IMG/VR virus record: IMGVR_UViG_3300050821_008877
Span: 1 to 29,810 of that record
Strand: one strand, 5' to 3'
Source of the DNA: a virus
DNA: 29,810 nucleotides
In this document: positions 7,113 through 14,094 of the stretch, piece after piece
Layout of the letters: each line of letters starts with the position of its first letter
Numbering within the stretch: position 1 is the first letter of the stretch
The notes under the pieces: generated by a model
Told to the model about the DNA's origin: nothing
The model's database searches: none
The model's input: the letters and a program-made list of their open reading frames with translations, nothing else
Program-made: the position numbers and the translations under genes

Positions 7113-8291
7113 ATGCCGGATCCATTCGTTAATCTGCCCGCGATCAGTTTCGTCAATACCGATGTTGCCGCACTTCAGAATGCCGTCGTTAAATCATTCC
7201 AAGACATGTGGCTGGCGGATACCGGTGAAACCCTGATTCTCACCCAAGCCGATCGGCGATACCATTTCCTTTTATCGTTGACCGCCTACCTGGTTCAGGA
7301 ACGCGAGCTCATCGACGCATCGGCGAAACAGAACCTTTTGCCGTTCGCGCAAGGCGGATTTCTCGATCAGCTTTGTTCGCTGTACGGTCCGCGTGGGCTG
7401 CGGTTGCCAGCAAGCGCGGCAATTGTCCAGATGAGTTTCACGCTTTCCGCACCGCTTAACACCGATGCGGTGATCCCGGCCGGCACCCTGATCGCTTCGA
7501 CTGATGCGACCGGGCTCGTGTTCGCTACAGTGGCCGATCTGACTATCCCGATCGGCAATTTTATCGGGTATGTCAATGCCGCCTGCCAGACAATCGGGCC
7601 GATCGGCAACGGGTTGTTGGCCAATACAATCACAAATCTTTTAAGCTGGAACGCACCCTTTTCAGTCGCGGCGACCAATGTCGAGACCTCAGCCGGCGGT
7701 GCGGATACCGAAAGCGATTATGCTTACAGCCGGCGCATTTATCTGGCGACGCAATCGTTTTCCAATGCCGGCTCATACGGCGCCTATGAATTCTTTGCGC
7801 TCTCAGCGAGTGCCTCAATCGCGCAAGTCAGCGTTACGGGTCCCGAAGATGGCATTGCACCCGGCAACGTTCTGATCACGGTTCTTTTACAAAACGGCGA
7901 TTTCCCGAATCAGGCCATGCTTGACCTGGTTTATGGTGCGGTTAATCCGGACACGATCCGCGATCTGTGCGCCAAAGTCACCGTTCAGGCGCCGGATCCT
8001 ATCGCTTATTCCGTCTGGGTCGATTATTACATTGATGCGAGCCAGGCGAACCAGGTCACCCAGATCCAAAGCGATGTGAATCTCGCGGTCGCCAATTGGG
8101 TTAATGCGCAAAGGCTGAACCTGAAAGGCTCAATTAACCCATCGCCATTGATCGTGGCGATGATGAACGCCGGCGCAAGTTATGTGATCGTTTCGCAGCC
8201 GACGCACCAAATCTTGACTAAATCGCAGGTGCCGTCGCTGACTAATGATCCGGTTGTCGTTTATGTCGGGACCGAGGCTGACTTGCCATGA
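7113..8291 (+). CDS. Baseplate protein gpJ (Baseplate_J family)
   Basis: A 392-residue wedge protein. Typical Baseplate_J features run in order: LVQERELIDASAKQNLLPFAQGGFLDQL near residues 75-105, VIPAGTLIASTDATGLVF around 135-150, GPIGNGLLANTITNLL, the TSAGGADTESDYAYSRRI motif near 205-220, and a C-terminal region with IAYSVWVDYYID. Family members join the baseplate wedges and trigger sheath contraction. The start is placed at 7113 because the upstream part of the open frame overlaps gpW and does not resemble the family. The stop overlaps the gpI start in ATGA. Confidence 0.92.
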   Translation: MPDPFVNLPAISFVNTDVAALQNAVVKSFQDMWLADTGETLILTQADRRYHFLLSLTAYLVQERELIDASAKQNLLPFAQGGFLDQLCSLYGPRGLRLPASAAIVQMSFTLSAPLNTDAVIPAGTLIASTDATGLVFATVADLTIPIGNFIGYVNAACQTIGPIGNGLLANTITNLLSWNAPFSVAATNVETSAGGADTESDYAYSRRIYLATQSFSNAGSYGAYEFFALSASASIAQVSVTGPEDGIAPGNVLITVLLQNGDFPNQAMLDLVYGAVNPDTIRDLCAKVTVQAPDPIAYSVWVDYYIDASQANQVTQIQSDVNLAVANWVNAQRLNLKGSINPSPLIVAMMNAGASYVIVSQPTHQILTKSQVPSLTNDPVVVYVGTEADLP

Positions 8292-8851
8292 AAAGTTTCC
8301 CGAGCGCAAGCCTGCTCGATTTCTGTAACCCGGCTATTGCCGCCGATCAGACGTTCGTTGCCATGGCTAAAGCGCTCGATCCGCAACTGGCCGAGATCCG
8401 TTCTTTGATTCAGAATAACCAGATCATTTGCAGCCTGTTCACGATCCCGGAGAATGTCGTCGATTTCATTGCCATCTATCATTTCAATACTCCGTATTAC
8501 AATTTGACTTTGCCGCTCAATACGAAACGGCGCCTGGTCGAGAATTCGATCCTGAATTATTTGCCGTTCGGGACCGCCAGTGCAGTGCGCGGGTTGCTCT
8601 CGATCGCGTTTAATTACGCCGAGGTCGTCGAATGGTGGCAGGATACGCCGCCGGCCGAGCCGCACACGTTCCGGATCGTGATCAGCGATCCCCTGGTTGA
8701 TCCGGCTAAGGTTCACGAAATGATCCGGCTGATCCTGGTCATGAAAAATGTCCGGTCCTGGTTCGCCGGCATCTCGTCATTCACGACGGCGCAAATCCCG
8801 CTCAAGATTTCATGCTCGGTTGCAACCTACAAATATCAGGTGGTGCGGTGA
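8288..8851 (+). CDS. Tail protein gpI-like (baseplate/fibre attachment)
   Basis: A 187-residue protein in the position and of the size of P2 gpI. Family-like features are FVAMAKALDPQLAEIRSLI near the N-terminus, the helix pair leading to KRRLVENSILNYLPFGTASAVRGLL (the gpI 'R.lv..a...hr..GT..ai...l' region, about residues 79-103), and the EWWQDTPPAEPHTFRI strand. In P2, gpI joins the baseplate to the fibre protein gpH, and here too the next gene is a fibre. It is coupled to gpJ through a four-base overlap. Confidence 0.87.
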   Translation: MKSFPSASLLDFCNPAIAADQTFVAMAKALDPQLAEIRSLIQNNQIICSLFTIPENVVDFIAIYHFNTPYYNLTLPLNTKRRLVENSILNYLPFGTASAVRGLLSIAFNYAEVVEWWQDTPPAEPHTFRIVISDPLVDPAKVHEMIRLILVMKNVRSWFAGISSFTTAQIPLKISCSVATYKYQVVR

Positions 8852-8855
8852 CCCT

Positions 8856-8863
8856 GGTATTTA
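8856..8863 (+). promoter_or_regulatory. RGTATTTA motif before the collar-type fibre gene
   Basis: GGTATTTA begins four bases after the gpI stop and ends ten bases before the fibre ATG at 8874. No Shine-Dalgarno is visible between. It is one of six sites; the function is inferred. Confidence 0.4.
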
Positions 8864-8873
8864 CTTTCTTGAA

Positions 8874-10277
8874 ATGGCCAACTTCTCTCAGGTCACCGTT
8901 ACCGATGCCGGCCGGCAATTGATCAATTCACTGGTTGCCGGTCAAACGATCGAGATCCCGCAGGCGCAAGTCGGGAGCGGTACGCCGGCAACCGGCGTTG
9001 ATCTCGATGGATTAACACAACTGGTCCATTTCGTCATGGACGCGGATGCCACAAGCGCCAATGACCAGGTTCTTTATCAGACGACCGTCCGGATCCGGGT
9101 CTCGAGCCAGTATGCGCCATATCAATTTCAACTAAATGAAATCGGGATTTTTGCGGCTATTGGGGCTTCGACCCCGATCTTGTTCGCTTATGCAAGCGCC
9201 GGAACTACCGGCGACACAATTACGCCGGACCCGACTCCGAGTGCCGTCGTTTACGATTACGCGGTTCTGATTCAGTACGAGAGCGATGTTCCGACCAATA
9301 CAACGGTCACAATAACTCCAGTCTTGGAACTTCACGCGGCAACCCATCGCGGCAACGGGATCGATCCGATCGGGCTGGCCGATACTACCGCAAGCGGGTT
9401 GCTTACTACAGTGCCGGGTGATGCGACGAAAGTTTTGCTTGGGTCAAATCCGCAATCCTGGGGACCGATCCCTTTACCGGCTGGCGTCATGATGGAATAT
9501 GGCGGCGCGACTGCACCGCCTGGTTGGTTGCTTTGTGATGGCTCGGCAATCAGCCGGACAATATTCGCCGCACTTTACGCCGTGATCGGCACGACCTACG
9601 GCGCCGGGGACGGAAGCGTGACGTTCAATTTACCGGATGCGCGCGGGCGCACCATGATCGGTGCGGGGCAAGGAACCGGGCTTTCCTCGCGTACTCTCGG
9701 CGCGAAAGGAGGCGAGGAATCGCATGTTCTTTCCATGCCCGAGCTCGCCGCGCACACCCATACCGTTAATGATTTGGGGCATACCCACACTTTGAATGAA
9801 GGGAGCGGGCACAGTCACGTGGTCACTGATCCGGGTCACGCCCACACACTCAATGAGGGTGCCGGCCATACTCATGGAATAACACAAACCGCGCATGCTC
9901 ACGATATTGATGATACTGGCCATACGCACAATACCGAAACCCTGAATTTCACTTACACGCCGCAACCGCCGATCATGCAAGTGCCACTTTATGATCCCGT
10001 TCCGAATCAATGGTGGGTGCGGGATATGCGTGCTGTGTCGAGTAAGAATGCAACTGGCGTCAATGTTAAGCCAGCCTTAGCGAATCTGGTAATGGCTACG
10101 GTTACGACCGGCGCATGGATCGCGAATTCAGTAAGTCGAGTCACGATTAATCTAGCCCAAACGGGGATGGCTATAATTTCGCAAGTCACCGGGATCACAA
10201 ACGCTAATACCGGTGGCAATGGGGCGCATAATAATATGCAACCATTTCTGGCAGTGAACATGATCATCAAGACCTGA
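8874..10277 (+). CDS. Tail fibre with N-terminal gpH-like domain, tail collar domain and His-rich rod
   Basis: A 467-residue fibre. Residues 1-150 resemble the N-terminal baseplate-binding domain of gpH-type fibres (SQVTVTDAGRQLINSL, FQLNEIGIFA). Around 154-180 is an ATHRGNGIDPI linker. A phage tail collar domain follows at about 203-275 (PAGVMMEYGGATAPPGWLLCDG, NLPDARGRTMIG). Between about 293 and 356 there are seven or more H-x-H pairs in a repetitive stretch. In T4 gp12 and related fibres such pairs bind metal along the trimer axis. The C-terminus ends in NNMQPFLAVNMIIKT, typical of this family. It likely binds the host surface. The first part of the open frame overlaps gpI and was excluded. 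Confidence 0.88.
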   Translation: MANFSQVTVTDAGRQLINSLVAGQTIEIPQAQVGSGTPATGVDLDGLTQLVHFVMDADATSANDQVLYQTTVRIRVSSQYAPYQFQLNEIGIFAAIGASTPILFAYASAGTTGDTITPDPTPSAVVYDYAVLIQYESDVPTNTTVTITPVLELHAATHRGNGIDPIGLADTTASGLLTTVPGDATKVLLGSNPQSWGPIPLPAGVMMEYGGATAPPGWLLCDGSAISRTIFAALYAVIGTTYGAGDGSVTFNLPDARGRTMIGAGQGTGLSSRTLGAKGGEESHVLSMPELAAHTHTVNDLGHTHTLNEGSGHSHVVTDPGHAHTLNEGAGHTHGITQTAHAHDIDDTGHTHNTETLNFTYTPQPPIMQVPLYDPVPNQWWVRDMRAVSSKNATGVNVKPALANLVMATVTTGAWIANSVSRVTINLAQTGMAIISQVTGITNANTGGNGAHNNMQPFLAVNMIIKT

Positions 10278-10286
10278 ATCCTTCTG

Positions 10287-10682
10287 ATGCCGTACCCGAA
10301 CACATTAATCGCGACGTCGTTTGAGGATGCGTTCAGTATCCCGCTCGCCTGTTTCCGGAACCAGGGATGGAATCCTTCGTTTCTGATTAGTGATGACAAT
10401 GATTCCCCGATCGATATCTCTGGGGATCGCCTGGCGCTCATGATCGTGCCGCTATCTTATGACGGAATCACAATCGGGGATCCGATTTTAACCGATAAAA
10501 CGTTCACCGTCGATTCAACCGGTGCCGCGGTCTTTAACGTGTCTAAAACCGATCTGGACGGGCTTTCGCCCGAGGGCACCTATCAATGGTTTCTTGAACG
10601 CCAGGAACTCGGCCAGACCGATTCCAGCGTGGTTGTAGCCGGTCCTTTGCAGGTCAGCGATTCGCCTCCGTTTCCGCCATGA
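10287..10682 (+). CDS. Small baseplate/fibre-associated protein, Ig-like (BppU-N-like)
   Basis: A 131-residue all-beta protein. It has the pattern DNDSPIDISGDRLALMIVP, a middle strand ending in GAAVFNVSK, EGTYQWFLER, and a final strand before SDSPPFPP. This layout resembles the N-terminal Ig-like domain of BppU-type baseplate proteins and is shared with the gene at 11146-11514, so the two may be paralogues. It lies in the fibre cassette and is probably a virion surface component. There is no Shine-Dalgarno, and it overlaps the next gene by four bases. Confidence 0.6.
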   Translation: MPYPNTLIATSFEDAFSIPLACFRNQGWNPSFLISDDNDSPIDISGDRLALMIVPLSYDGITIGDPILTDKTFTVDSTGAAVFNVSKTDLDGLSPEGTYQWFLERQELGQTDSSVVVAGPLQVSDSPPFPP

Positions 10683-11149
10683 ATACAACGATCTCTAATC
10701 CGACGATCAAAGTTTCCGTTGCTGGGGTGCGGAGTGTGGAAACCGCGCGTTGGTATGGCGGCCTATTCGCCGGATCATCAATCCCGGCTAATAATACGCC
10801 GATGGTGATTCCGTTAGCCGATTCGGGTTCAGTCATCGGTGCGGCCGCGTTTCTGACCGTTCTCTCCGATGGAATTGCGTTTACCGACGATCTCACCGTT
10901 GAAGCCAATGTTTGGGCGCAATGTTCGGATCTCGGGTCCGCACCTAAGTATCTCGGGGTTCGTTTGGATTCTGATCCGGCGAATCAAATGAGGATGCAAA
11001 CAAGTTTCGTGAACGGTGTCGCAACGTGTGTTGTTTCAATCGTTGTCGGGGTCGGTGACACCTTGCGTTTCGTTGGTTTAGGCACAACGCAGGCGTTCTC
11101 GATTCTGGCTGGGTCAATCAGTTTGCGCGCCGATTCAATGCTTTCATGA
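10679..11149 (+). CDS. Putative virion surface protein, jelly-roll-like
   Basis: A 156-residue protein I do not recognise firmly. It begins with a polar strand, then ETARWYGGLFAG, and continues with alternating beta strands rich in Val, Ala and Ser (TVEANVWAQCS, MQTSFVNGVATCVVSIVVGVG, FSILAGSISLRADSML). The composition and its place between two Ig-like genes suggest a trimeric jelly-roll head or decoration domain attached to the fibre complex. That is inference. Both ends overlap neighbours in ATGA, so the three small genes are translationally coupled. Confidence 0.55.
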   Translation: MNTTISNPTIKVSVAGVRSVETARWYGGLFAGSSIPANNTPMVIPLADSGSVIGAAAFLTVLSDGIAFTDDLTVEANVWAQCSDLGSAPKYLGVRLDSDPANQMRMQTSFVNGVATCVVSIVVGVGDTLRFVGLGTTQAFSILAGSISLRADSMLS

Positions 11150-11514
11150 GTGCGAATCAATCCCTCACATTTTATGCGAAACGTGATAACACGCTCGATA
11201 TCACGATCCGCACCAATGCGGGGAACCCGGTTGATCTCACCGGCTATAAGCTCCAACTGACAATCAAAGCGTTGCTTTCCGATGTCGATACCGCGGCGCT
11301 TTACCAGGGACCGCCGAGCTTTGTTAATCTGCAATTTGGCCGGTTCAGTTTCCTGGTGCCAATTGCAACCACAAATGACACATCTTGGGTCGCGGTAACC
11401 GCCGGATTCTATGATGTGTCGACCGTGACACCGAGCGGGAAAACTTCAACACTGCTTGGCGGCAACGTCACGATCGTTCAACCCGTCGCGCAAACGATGG
11501 CCAAAGCAGGATAA
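11146..11514 (+). CDS. Small baseplate/fibre-associated protein, Ig-like (BppU-N-like)
   Basis: A 122-residue protein with YAKRDNTLDITIRT, NPVDLTGYKLQLTIK near residue 30, a central strand (FGRFSFLVPI), GFYDVSTVTPSGKTSTLLGG and a final strand VTIVQPV. This is the pattern of Ig-like N-terminal domains found on phage baseplate and fibre-linked proteins. The order of strands parallels the gene at 10287-10682, which suggests duplication. It begins in an ATGA overlap and is followed by the large fibre after five bases. Confidence 0.6.
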   Translation: MSANQSLTFYAKRDNTLDITIRTNAGNPVDLTGYKLQLTIKALLSDVDTAALYQGPPSFVNLQFGRFSFLVPIATTNDTSWVAVTAGFYDVSTVTPSGKTSTLLGGNVTIVQPVAQTMAKAG

Positions 11515-11519
11515 TTTTT

Positions 11520-13334
11520 ATGCCGACCTCTCCGACCGATATCGTTGATCCCGGGTACACCGTTAATGCGATTACCCCGATTATTCTCTCTTTAGATCCG
11601 ACTAAAGGCGAGAACGGTGCGCCCGGTGCGCCTGGCCAAAGTATCAATTGGCGCGGGGTTTGGGCGACCGGGGTGCAATATGCGGCGTATGATGCAGTCT
11701 CGCGTAATCCGCCAGGTGCATCGTATTTGGCGGTTGTCGCTAATATCAGCGTTGACCCGGCAACGGATAACGGAAGTGTTTGGGGTGTTCTTTCGGCACC
11801 CGGTGCCACCGGTCCACAAGGCCCTGCCGGCACGACTTATCGCGGCGCTTGGGTCTCGACTACGACGTATGTCAAGAATGATTTGGTCACCAAGCTGGGC
11901 ACGACCTATATCGCGGTCAGTGCGAGTACAAACATTGATCCGGTAACCGACGGCGGCACACACTGGCAGGTGTTTGCCGCTGGCGGCACCGGCGACATGT
12001 CCAAGGCAGTTTATGATGTTAACAATGACGGCATTGTTGATCATGCCGCTGCTGTGCCTTGGGTCGGGATAACCGGTACACCGGCAAGCTTTACGCCGGC
12101 CGCCCATGAATCAACGCACGAGCTCGGTGGATCGGATCCGTTGCCGGCCGCCAGCACGACGAAAAGCGGTTTACTAAAACCATTAACCGGTTTAACCACC
12201 GACTATGTCGGTGGCGACAACGCGTGTCATGATATTGTTTCTGCAGTCCAACCGGTGATCTGGAGCGTGCGCCTGCGCAGCTTTAACGCGGTCGGCAATC
12301 CGACGTTTGAGGTCGATCAGCGTAACGTCGGAACTGCGTTAGCAAATCCTGGAAGTGGCACACTGACTCAGGATCGTTGGGCTTACAATCATGTTGGAAC
12401 CAGTGCTTGCTCAATAGTTCAGCAACCGCTCAATATAGTCATTCCCGGAACGAACTTTCTTATTACGAGATCAGTGTGTCGGGTAACGCTGACAACGGCT
12501 CAAGCAAGTTTGGGAGCTGGTGATTACATCTTTATTTCCCAGAGTGTGGAAGGCCCACAATGGCGAGAGCTTGCAACCGATGTACATTCAGTCTCACTCC
12601 TTGTGCAATCGAGTGTTGCCGGATTAAAATTTGGGATGTGTGTTCGTGATGGCATTAGTACTACCAAAAGCTTAGTTAAACTTTGTACGATTCCTAGCGC
12701 GAATACACCGATATTGATTACTTTACCAAATTTGCCAGTGTGGCCGTCTGGCAATTTCACTTATGCGCCTGGGGTTTTTGGTTATTTTCTTAACATTTGT
12801 CTTGCCGCGGGAAGCACGTTTATTGCTCCGGCAAATGACACTTGGCAGAACGGGACTTTTATAGGTGCTGCTGGTCAAAGCAACTTCGCCGCGAGCCCGG
12901 TCAATTCCACCTTTGATATTGCCTTCATCCAGCACGAGCCCGGCGCGCTTTGCACGACGCCGATCGATTGCCCGTTCGGTCAGAACCTTGACGGCGATTT
13001 TGGATGTCTGCGGTATTTTTCAAAAAGTTATGATTATGCGACAAAACCCGGTTCTGTGAGTAATTCAGGCTACTATTTTGCGGCACCAGGGGCATCAACT
13101 TTCCCGAAGGCTAATGCTCGATGGCCAAAGATAATGGCAAAGACACCGACTGTTTCAATTTATGCAACTGCAACGGGTGCTGTAAATACGGCAACTGATG
13201 ACTCGACGGGTGGAGCTATTGCAGCTACTGCAAACGACATAAACTCCGCAGGAATGGGGTCACTATCGATCCCCGGCGGGCTCACTGCAGGGCATGCCGC
13301 GCTATTCCACTACACCGCCGACACCCTCTGGTGA
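11520..13334 (+). CDS. Large modular tail fibre with collagen-like and carbohydrate-binding-like modules
   Basis: A 604-residue fibre assembled from modules. A collagen-like triplet run (GENGAPGAPGQ, residues 30-40) comes first. Then follows a W/Y-rich carbohydrate-binding-like repeat (about 43-93), a second collagen run (GATGPQGPAG, 95-104), and a second copy of the repeat (about 107-156). Next is a Ca-binding-like loop DVNNDGIVD (166-174), then STHELGGSDPL (198-208). From about 250 there is a long beta-rich C-terminal domain with an unusual number of Cys residues. The repeats resemble CBM5/12-type chitin-binding modules by spacing of W, Y and P. The C-terminal 330 residues are encoded by visibly more A+T-rich DNA than the neighbours. 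It is probably the receptor-binding fibre; the receptor is unknown. Confidence 0.75.
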   Translation: MPTSPTDIVDPGYTVNAITPIILSLDPTKGENGAPGAPGQSINWRGVWATGVQYAAYDAVSRNPPGASYLAVVANISVDPATDNGSVWGVLSAPGATGPQGPAGTTYRGAWVSTTTYVKNDLVTKLGTTYIAVSASTNIDPVTDGGTHWQVFAAGGTGDMSKAVYDVNNDGIVDHAAAVPWVGITGTPASFTPAAHESTHELGGSDPLPAASTTKSGLLKPLTGLTTDYVGGDNACHDIVSAVQPVIWSVRLRSFNAVGNPTFEVDQRNVGTALANPGSGTLTQDRWAYNHVGTSACSIVQQPLNIVIPGTNFLITRSVCRVTLTTAQASLGAGDYIFISQSVEGPQWRELATDVHSVSLLVQSSVAGLKFGMCVRDGISTTKSLVKLCTIPSANTPILITLPNLPVWPSGNFTYAPGVFGYFLNICLAAGSTFIAPANDTWQNGTFIGAAGQSNFAASPVNSTFDIAFIQHEPGALCTTPIDCPFGQNLDGDFGCLRYFSKSYDYATKPGSVSNSGYYFAAPGASTFPKANARWPKIMAKTPTVSIYATATGAVNTATDDSTGGAIAATANDINSAGMGSLSIPGGLTAGHAALFHYTADTLW

Positions 13335-13341
13335 ACCTTTT

Positions 13342-13689
13342 ATGGCAACTCCCTACACTTCAAGCTATGCGCTCCGGTATCAGATCCCGAGCGTGCAACA
13401 ACAGATCGAAGTCGCCGTCATTCATGACGTCGAGGATATCAACAACGAAGACCCGGCAACCCCAGATCATGCCAACCGGCTAGCATGGGCGACTTGGGCA
13501 AACAAGAATTCCAGTGTCGCCTGGAATCCCTTTGCCTGGCCGGTTGCGATGAATCCTACAATCCAAGCCAGCGTTCAGACCGATCCAAGCGGTCAAAGCG
13601 TGCAAGACAGCGATGTGCAGTTTGTCGTGACAAGCGCGTTACCGCAAGTAATTGCCGACTTTATCGCCCATCCGCCGCCGGGGGCCTAA
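13342..13689 (+). CDS. Hypothetical phage protein at the end of the fibre cassette
   Basis: A 115-residue soluble protein beginning seven bases after the large fibre gene, with a CCTTTT leader and no Shine-Dalgarno. It shows SYALRYQIPSVQQQIEVAVIHDVEDINNEDP, a tryptophan-rich centre (LAWATWANKNSSVAWNPFAW), and a beta-like end. The position suggests a fibre-assembly or structural helper, but nothing in it shows a function. The open frame extends upstream to 13294, but that part overlaps the fibre gene. It is the last gene of the rightward tail block. Confidence 0.55.
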   Translation: MATPYTSSYALRYQIPSVQQQIEVAVIHDVEDINNEDPATPDHANRLAWATWANKNSSVAWNPFAWPVAMNPTIQASVQTDPSGQSVQDSDVQFVVTSALPQVIADFIAHPPPGA

Positions 13690-13806
13690 AGCGATTCAAT
13701 TTTCCGAGATCATCCACGAAAGCGTATATCTTCATCGGGTCTGGAAACGAGATTTTTTCGAACTCTACCGCAAAAAACGGTGTTACATTGGTGATACCGA
13801 GCAAAG

Positions 13807-13849
13807 AGTGATTTCGTAAATCGCATAAGTTCAATCACTTATCTTTTTT
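13807..13849 (+). terminator. Possible terminator of the late tail operon
   Basis: AGTGATT (13807-13813) and AATCACT (13833-13839) can pair, and a run of six T residues follows at 13844-13849. The stem is short, A+T-rich and has a long loop, so it is weak by itself. It stands at the right place, between the last tail gene and attP. The stretch 13690-13806 has no gene I can support. Confidence 0.3.
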
Positions 13850-13855
13850 CCGCCA

Positions 13856-13903
13856 ACGCCCTTTTAAGGCGTGGGTTGTGGGTTCGAGCCCCACCCAACC
13901 CAG
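13856..13903 (+). other. attP core: 3' half of a tRNA-Lys(UUU) gene
   Basis: The stretch reads as the 3' half of a tRNA. It has an anticodon stem ACGCC/GGCGT around the 7-base loop CTTTTAA (anticodon TTT, Lys; 13856-13872) and a 5-base variable region. The T arm GTGGG-TTCGAGC-CCCAC follows (13878-13894), then the acceptor strand CCAACCC and discriminator A (13895-13902). No D arm or 5' acceptor strand precedes it; the sequence upstream is a T-rich tract. The integrase gene lies 190 bases downstream. Temperate phages commonly carry such a tRNA 3' end as attP core so that integration restores the host tRNA. Phage genes on both sides fit attP rather than attL or attR. Confidence 0.85.
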
Positions 13904-14023
13904 ATCCTTATTTCTCCTCGAGAAACTGCTCTAATACTTGATCCGCAGGTCTGTGGTAGTCTCCAAATTTGCCGACTTGGAATCAGACAAAAAAGACGTA
14001 TCGGACAAAGAAACATTGATTTT

Positions 14024-14075
14024 CTGTTACAGTAGCAGTAGTAGCAGTCGTTATCTGCTACAGGAAAACTGCTAC
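14024..14075. repeat. Repeat cluster before the integrase (possible Int/Xis arm sites or operator)
   Basis: AGTAGCAGT occurs twice in perfect tandem (14031-14039 and 14040-14048). Its inverse ACTGCTAC lies at 14068-14075, and CTGCTAC at 14055-14061. CTGTTACAG (14024-14032) is a palindrome around a central T, and CTGCTACAG (14055-14063) is its near copy. The cluster ends 19 bases before the integrase ATG. The gene-free stretch 13904-14094 therefore looks like an attP arm and integrase control region. The protein that binds is not known. Confidence 0.5.
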
Positions 14076-14094
14076 AAAAAACAGGAACCAAGAA

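Noticed and set aside
9751-9940. Histidine-rich repeat as a CRISPR or DNA tandem repeat
   Set aside because: The repetition is at protein level (H-x-H pairs) with variable codons and spacing; no identical DNA repeats with unique spacers occur anywhere in the window.
13801-13903. Complete tRNA-Lys gene
   Set aside because: Only the 3' half folds; the sequence before 13856 has no D arm and no 5' acceptor strand complementary to CCAACCC at the right distance.
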